8,426 nt of DNA from Nitrospirota bacterium (GTDB lineage: Bacteria > Nitrospirota > JACRHJ01): NCBI GenBank assembly GCA_021815285.1, contig JAKAHE010000085.1:1-8426 (forward strand), read 5' to 3'. The position numbers were made by a program, and so were the translations under genes. Shown here in pieces: positions 5,782 to 8,426 of the stretch; the first letter of the stretch is position 1; each line of letters begins with the position of its first letter. Under the pieces are notes generated by a model. The model ran no database searches. It worked only from the letters and a program-made list of their open reading frames with translations, and was not told the origin of the DNA.

Positions 5782-6347
5782 TTCGCCTTGCCATGTCCTG
5801 TAGCACATGGCGGGAAGCAGAACCTGTCTATGTCTTCCCAGGAAAATACGCGCTCGATGTTGTCGTGGCTGACATGCCGGTTCCACGGGGCGTCGTAGAG
5901 CAGGACGTAGCTCCCGCTCTCGGCTATCTCGCAGGCGAAGTTGTCCTGGTCTTCTATGAACAGGTCGTACTGGATTCCGTTGACCTTCGTCTCCGGCGTG
6001 AAGTGCAACTCGTGGAACGGCACGCGGTTATTCTCAAGCCACTTGCGCGTATAGCTCTCCACGGACTGCGGACGGCTCGTCACGAGCACTACCCTGTGCC
6101 TTTGCATAAGCCGCTCAAGCGTCTCGCGCGAGCCGTCTATCACCGGGACGTTTAAGAATATGCTCCCGTCCCTGAACCGCCCAAGGATATAGTCCATGTC
6201 TTCCGGGCCAAGCCCCGGCATCTTCTCAAGGGCGTAATGCCTGAAGTCCTCGCGCACGAGGCTAATGCCCCGGTCAGCCTCCAAAACGCGCCTGACCTCC
6301 CTTTCCGTATCCGCTATTACGTTGTCAATGTCAACGCCGACAATCAT
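5778..6347 (-). CDS. HAD-family 5'-nucleotidase-like phosphatase
   Basis: A 189-residue cytoplasmic HAD hydrolase resembling the 5'(3')-deoxyribonucleotidase (NT5C) family, which removes phosphate from nucleoside monophosphates. Motif I is DIDNVIAD with nucleophile Asp6 and acid/base Asp8. Motif II is VTSRP (Thr90), motif III is probably Lys121, and motif IV is FIEDQD with Glu132 and Asp133. The later YDAPWNRHV segment matches a conserved PWN patch of that family. The length is normal and all catalytic residues are present. The start ATG overlaps the transporter stop (ATGA) and has a perfect GGAGG 6 bases upstream (6354-6358), placed inside the last codons of the transporter gene. Its own stop overlaps the cytochrome start in the same way. 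The real substrate may not be a nucleotide; many proteins of this group are uncharacterised. Confidence 0.85.
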   Translation of the reverse strand: MIVGVDIDNVIADTEREVRRVLEADRGISLVREDFRHYALEKMPGLGPEDMDYILGRFRDGSIFLNVPVIDGSRETLERLMQRHRVVLVTSRPQSVESYTRKWLENNRVPFHELHFTPETKVNGIQYDLFIEDQDNFACEIAESGSYVLLYDAPWNRHVSHDNIERVFSWEDIDRFCFPPCATGHGKAK

Positions 6348-7219
6348 ACAACTCCTCCCCTGCCAATGCTGCGGCTGCCCCGGTATATAACGCTCACGCC
6401 GGAGCCGATAACAAACGCCCCGCCCACGAGGGCAATCGGATACGGGACTTCGCCGAGAAATATAAACGCCAGCGTTATCCCGAGCACCGGTTCAAGATAC
6501 CCGAGCACACCCGCCTCCTGCGCCGTAACGGAGCGGATTCCCTTGAGATACGACACGTTCGCAAGCGTGGAATGAAAGAGCGACGTCATGGCTATGACGG
6601 ATAATTGCCCCACATCGGGAGCCCTGAACTTAAGCCACGGTATAAACGCCCCAATCAGGACAGCCGTAAGGACTGCCTGGACGAGGGATAGCTTGAGCGG
6701 GTGGTTCCTTGGGCTCAAGACGCGCGAATAAAGTATCACCCCGGCATATGCAAGGCCGGAGAGAGTGCCTGACGCCGCGCCCATTATACCCCTGCCGTCG
6801 GAAAAGTCCAGCCCGCCGGCAAATATGAAAACCAGCCCCGCCGCCGCTACCGCAAGCGCCGCCAGCGTATCCCTGCCTACCCTGTCCTTCACCGTAAGCG
6901 GGGCAAGGACGGCGACAAGCGCCGGGGCGACGTAATGGGTCAAAAGCGCCGCCGCGACAGTCGTCGTCTTGAGGGCGTAGACGAAGGAGAGGAGGTTTAC
7001 AAGGCCGAAAAAACCCAGCCAGAGCGAAGGGACAATATCCGGCATAAGCCGCGCCCCCTCGCGCCTGCCGCGCACGGCCAGCCATCCGCCCTGGAAAACC
7101 GCCGCAAAGACGGCGTTAAAGAATATAATCTCCGTCGCCGGAAGCCCAAGCCACCTGACGGTAATACCCCAGGTGCTCCAGACGAAAAAGGCGCCGGTTA
7201 TCAGGAGATAGCCCCTCAA
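6344..7219 (-). CDS. EamA/DMT-family inner-membrane transporter
   Basis: A 291-residue drug/metabolite transporter-superfamily protein with two EamA repeats (about 5-135 and 148-281) and about ten hydrophobic segments. Typical patches are the end of the first repeat (LKTTTVAAALLTHYVAPALVAVLAPL) and of the second (SVTAQEAGVLGYLEPVLGITLAFIFLGE). Members export amino acids, nucleobases or other small metabolites; this one's substrate cannot be read from sequence. The start is a TTG at 7219: no ATG or GTG precedes it before an in-frame stop at 7235-7237, and the first membrane segment begins right after it. The ribosome binding site is poor, so initiation may be weak. It is the first gene of the operon with the phosphatase and cytochrome, with an overlapping stop at its 3' end. 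A promoter candidate lies only 20-50 bp upstream. Confidence 0.88.
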   Translation of the reverse strand: MRGYLLITGAFFVWSTWGITVRWLGLPATEIIFFNAVFAAVFQGGWLAVRGRREGARLMPDIVPSLWLGFFGLVNLLSFVYALKTTTVAAALLTHYVAPALVAVLAPLTVKDRVGRDTLAALAVAAAGLVFIFAGGLDFSDGRGIMGAASGTLSGLAYAGVILYSRVLSPRNHPLKLSLVQAVLTAVLIGAFIPWLKFRAPDVGQLSVIAMTSLFHSTLANVSYLKGIRSVTAQEAGVLGYLEPVLGITLAFIFLGEVPYPIALVGGAFVIGSGVSVIYRGSRSIGRGGVV

Positions 7220-7239
7220 GCCGCGCCGCCGTATTTACG

Positions 7240-7248
7240 TGCTATAAT
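7240..7248 (+). promoter_or_regulatory. Extended -10 promoter of the small exported protein gene
   Basis: TGCTATAAT is a perfect extended -10 element (TGn plus the TATAAT consensus). No convincing -35 box stands about 17 bp upstream, which extended -10 promoters can tolerate. Initiation near 7255 gives a leader of about 35 bases before the ATG at 7291, with GGAGGA at 7280-7285. Confidence 0.6.
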
Positions 7249-7274
7249 ATAAATGTAAAGCATTATCGTTACAA
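7246..7274 (-). promoter_or_regulatory. Divergent promoter candidate for the transporter-cytochrome operon
   Basis: On the minus strand TTGTAA (7269-7274, 4 of 6 to the -35 consensus) is 17 bp from TATATT (7246-7251, 5 of 6 to the -10 consensus). Initiation near 7239 would leave a leader of about 20 bases before the TTG start. The -10 box shares three bases with the plus-strand -10 box, so the two promoters could not be occupied together. Confidence 0.45.
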
Positions 7275-7290
7275 AAAACGGAGGAACCAA

Positions 7291-7608
7291 ATGAAAAAGC
7301 TGTATATTTCAATAGGCGCCGCCCTGCTTGTGCTCGCTATGGCCGGTGCGGCTTCGGCATGGGCCGGGCACGGCTGGTCTTCCAATTCCCTTGACCCCAT
7401 GGGCCATGCATGGATTACGATCCAGGCCCCGTCCCAGGCGGAAACGGCCCATGCTGCGCCAAATATCGCCTACCTGGATTCCAACGGCCTTATGGCGGTT
7501 CAGAATCCCTGGCCTTTAACGAGTGAAGGCGTTTCCGTCAAGGCGGCCCCTGCCGGCAAATTCGTCTGCTTCGATTCCGCAAGCCGGTCATGCGCCGTGT
7601 CGGATTAG
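7291..7608 (+). CDS. Small exported protein of unknown function
   Basis: A 105-residue protein I do not recognise. It starts with a classic signal peptide (MKKLYISIGAALLVLAMAGAASA, cleavage probable near residue 23-25). The mature part is about 80 residues, with several Trp, Pro and His residues near the front and two cysteines (93 and 101) close to the C-terminus that could form a disulphide in the periplasm. There is no CXXCH, membrane segment after the signal, or lipobox. A perfect GGAGG 6 bases upstream of the ATG, a strong extended -10 promoter and its own terminator mark it as an independent, probably well-expressed gene. It is divergent from the transporter-cytochrome operon and convergent with the PilZ-receiver gene. 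Being a real gene is well supported; its role is unknown. Confidence 0.8.
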   Translation: MKKLYISIGAALLVLAMAGAASAWAGHGWSSNSLDPMGHAWITIQAPSQAETAHAAPNIAYLDSNGLMAVQNPWPLTSEGVSVKAAPAGKFVCFDSASRSCAVSD

Positions 7609-7628
7609 CATATCCATCAAAAACCTCT

Positions 7629-7658
7629 GGCGCGGTCATCTGGCCGCGCCTTTTTTTT
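7629..7658 (+). terminator. Strong terminator between convergent genes
   Basis: A GGCGCGG...CCGCGCC stem (7 bp perfect, short loop) at 7629-7650 is followed by eight T at 7651-7658, an ideal rho-independent terminator for the small exported protein gene. The minus-strand gene stops at the very end of this T-run. On the minus strand the same hairpin is followed by AGAGGTTTTTG, so it may also terminate that gene. Confidence 0.92.
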
Positions 7659-8341
7659 CAGCCCTTTCCGGCAGGCCCGACCATCTTCTTTACAGCCTCG
7701 GAGAGCTTTATCGGCGAGGTCATCATCTTCACAAGAAATGCGTTCGCGCCCATGGCCATGGCTTTCTCTATCTCAGCCTTGTCTCCGCGCGCGGACAGGA
7801 CCATGACAGGTATATTCCTGTATTTTTCGTCCGCCCTCAGGAACGAGAGCACCTTGAAACCGTCCATTCCCTCCATGTAGAGGTCGAGCACTATAAGATC
7901 CGGAATGGAGTTCTGGAGCGCCTTCAGGGCCTCTATGCCGTTGGCCGCCTCCATGACTCCAAAACCGTCCAGGATGAGCTTGCTCTTGTTCATCCTGCGG
8001 CTGGCTTCGTTGTCCTCCACTATCAGGACGGTCGTCTTTGTCTTCTCGCCGCTTACAGCTATGTAATCAAGTATGGTTTTCCTGGTGAACGGCGACAGAT
8101 TCAGAAACTGAAGCCCCATGCCGACAGATTCCTGGCAGGTCATGACCTTGGCCATGAGGTCGAGGTCCGTGGCTCCGAGGCGGAAGCCTATCCTGACAAT
8201 ATCCCCTATTGCGAATTTCCTGCCGGTATGGACATAAATTCCGCCCTCGCTGATGTCGATACCTTTAACAAGTATCAAACTGTTGATAAGAACGTTGTCC
8301 GTGTAAGAAACCCTTTTGAATATCCGTTTTTCCTGAATCAT
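7658..8341 (-). CDS. PilZ domain - receiver domain signalling protein
   Basis: A 227-residue cytoplasmic protein with an N-terminal PilZ domain (about 4-95) and a C-terminal receiver domain (about 103-224). The PilZ part keeps both c-di-GMP-binding motifs: RxxxR (Arg6, Arg10) and DxSxxG (Asp29, Ser31, Gly34). The receiver keeps the acidic pair Glu109/Asp110, phospho-acceptor Asp153 (IVLDLYM), Ser183 and Lys205, so phosphorylation is expected. The usual KP after the lysine is KM here. There is no DNA-binding or enzymatic output domain, so phosphorylation probably alters the PilZ half or a partner protein, for example in motility or surface behaviour (inference). The ATG at 8341 has AGGA a few bases upstream. 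No partner kinase or cyclase is in the window. Confidence 0.9.
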   Translation of the reverse strand: MIQEKRIFKRVSYTDNVLINSLILVKGIDISEGGIYVHTGRKFAIGDIVRIGFRLGATDLDLMAKVMTCQESVGMGLQFLNLSPFTRKTILDYIAVSGEKTKTTVLIVEDNEASRRMNKSKLILDGFGVMEAANGIEALKALQNSIPDLIVLDLYMEGMDGFKVLSFLRADEKYRNIPVMVLSARGDKAEIEKAMAMGANAFLVKMMTSPIKLSEAVKKMVGPAGKG

Positions 8342-8426
8342 GGTTTTATCCTGAATTAAATCGTCGATTGGCCCCCTATCAAAAACATCCTGGGGTGACG
8401 GTCAGTGCATTCTTTCACGAACAGGA
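8342..8426. other. Upstream region of the PilZ-receiver gene, no gene seen
   Basis: The last 85 bases carry the ribosome binding site of the gene to the left (AGGATAAAACC before its ATG). A minus-strand TTGATA resembles a -35 box but has no matching -10 box at normal spacing. No reading frame or hairpin stands out before the window edge. Confidence 0.4.

Noticed and set aside
5782..5886. N-terminal extension of the cytochrome by 35 residues
   Set aside because: The extra stretch lies inside the phosphatase gene in another frame and would bury the membrane anchor. The ATGA overlap at 5778-5781 gives a natural start.
7523..8359. A 278-codon open frame on the plus strand
   Set aside because: It overlaps the small exported protein gene, crosses its terminator and then runs antisense to the PilZ-receiver gene. 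No supported domain.

Overview
This window looks like chromosome from a Gram-negative bacterium with periplasmic electron transport. The evidence is an outer-membrane efflux channel, a multihaem c-type cytochrome with a TonB-like membrane anchor, a PilZ/receiver signalling protein, and palindromic repeats with GTCATTGCGAG ends. Such repeats are common in Nitrospirota and Desulfobacterota-like genomes, so one of those groups is my best guess. No marker gene fixes the taxonomy. Coding DNA is GC-rich and the one long intergenic gap is AT-rich.

Layout from left to right. Positions 1-185 hold part of a repeat array with a 130-bp period. Positions 194-3624 (minus strand) hold an efflux operon transcribed in the order TolC-like channel, MacA-like adaptor, MacB/LolD-type ATPase. 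No permease gene is inside the window; the repeat array starts 8 bp beyond the ATPase stop. The operon has a good promoter candidate near 3677-3706. A perfect CGGTTATAACCG dyad lies in its spacer, and a second dyad with the same half-sites abuts the ribosome binding site, which suggests a dedicated repressor or activator. Positions 3655-4068 are an AT-rich gap with a clear minus-strand terminator (3763-3797), a 20-bp perfect palindrome (3983-4002) and a weak hint of a short RNA.

Positions 4069-7219 (minus) form a second operon in which both gene junctions are 4-bp ATGA overlaps: an EamA-family transporter, then a HAD-family 5'-nucleotidase-like phosphatase, then the most unusual gene in the window. 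That gene encodes a 570-residue protein with a TonB-type membrane anchor (SxxxH motif plus proline-rich spacer), a BACON-like beta domain and seven CXXCH haem sites. I know of no characterised protein with this architecture, so it is the main candidate for something undescribed.

At 7240-7274 two promoters appear to overlap back to back. One drives the operon leftward; the other drives a monocistronic gene for a small exported protein (7291-7608) that ends at a strong terminator (7629-7658). The last gene (7658-8341, minus) encodes a PilZ domain followed by a phospho-receiver domain, which would join c-di-GMP binding to a two-component signal. The final 85 bases show no gene.
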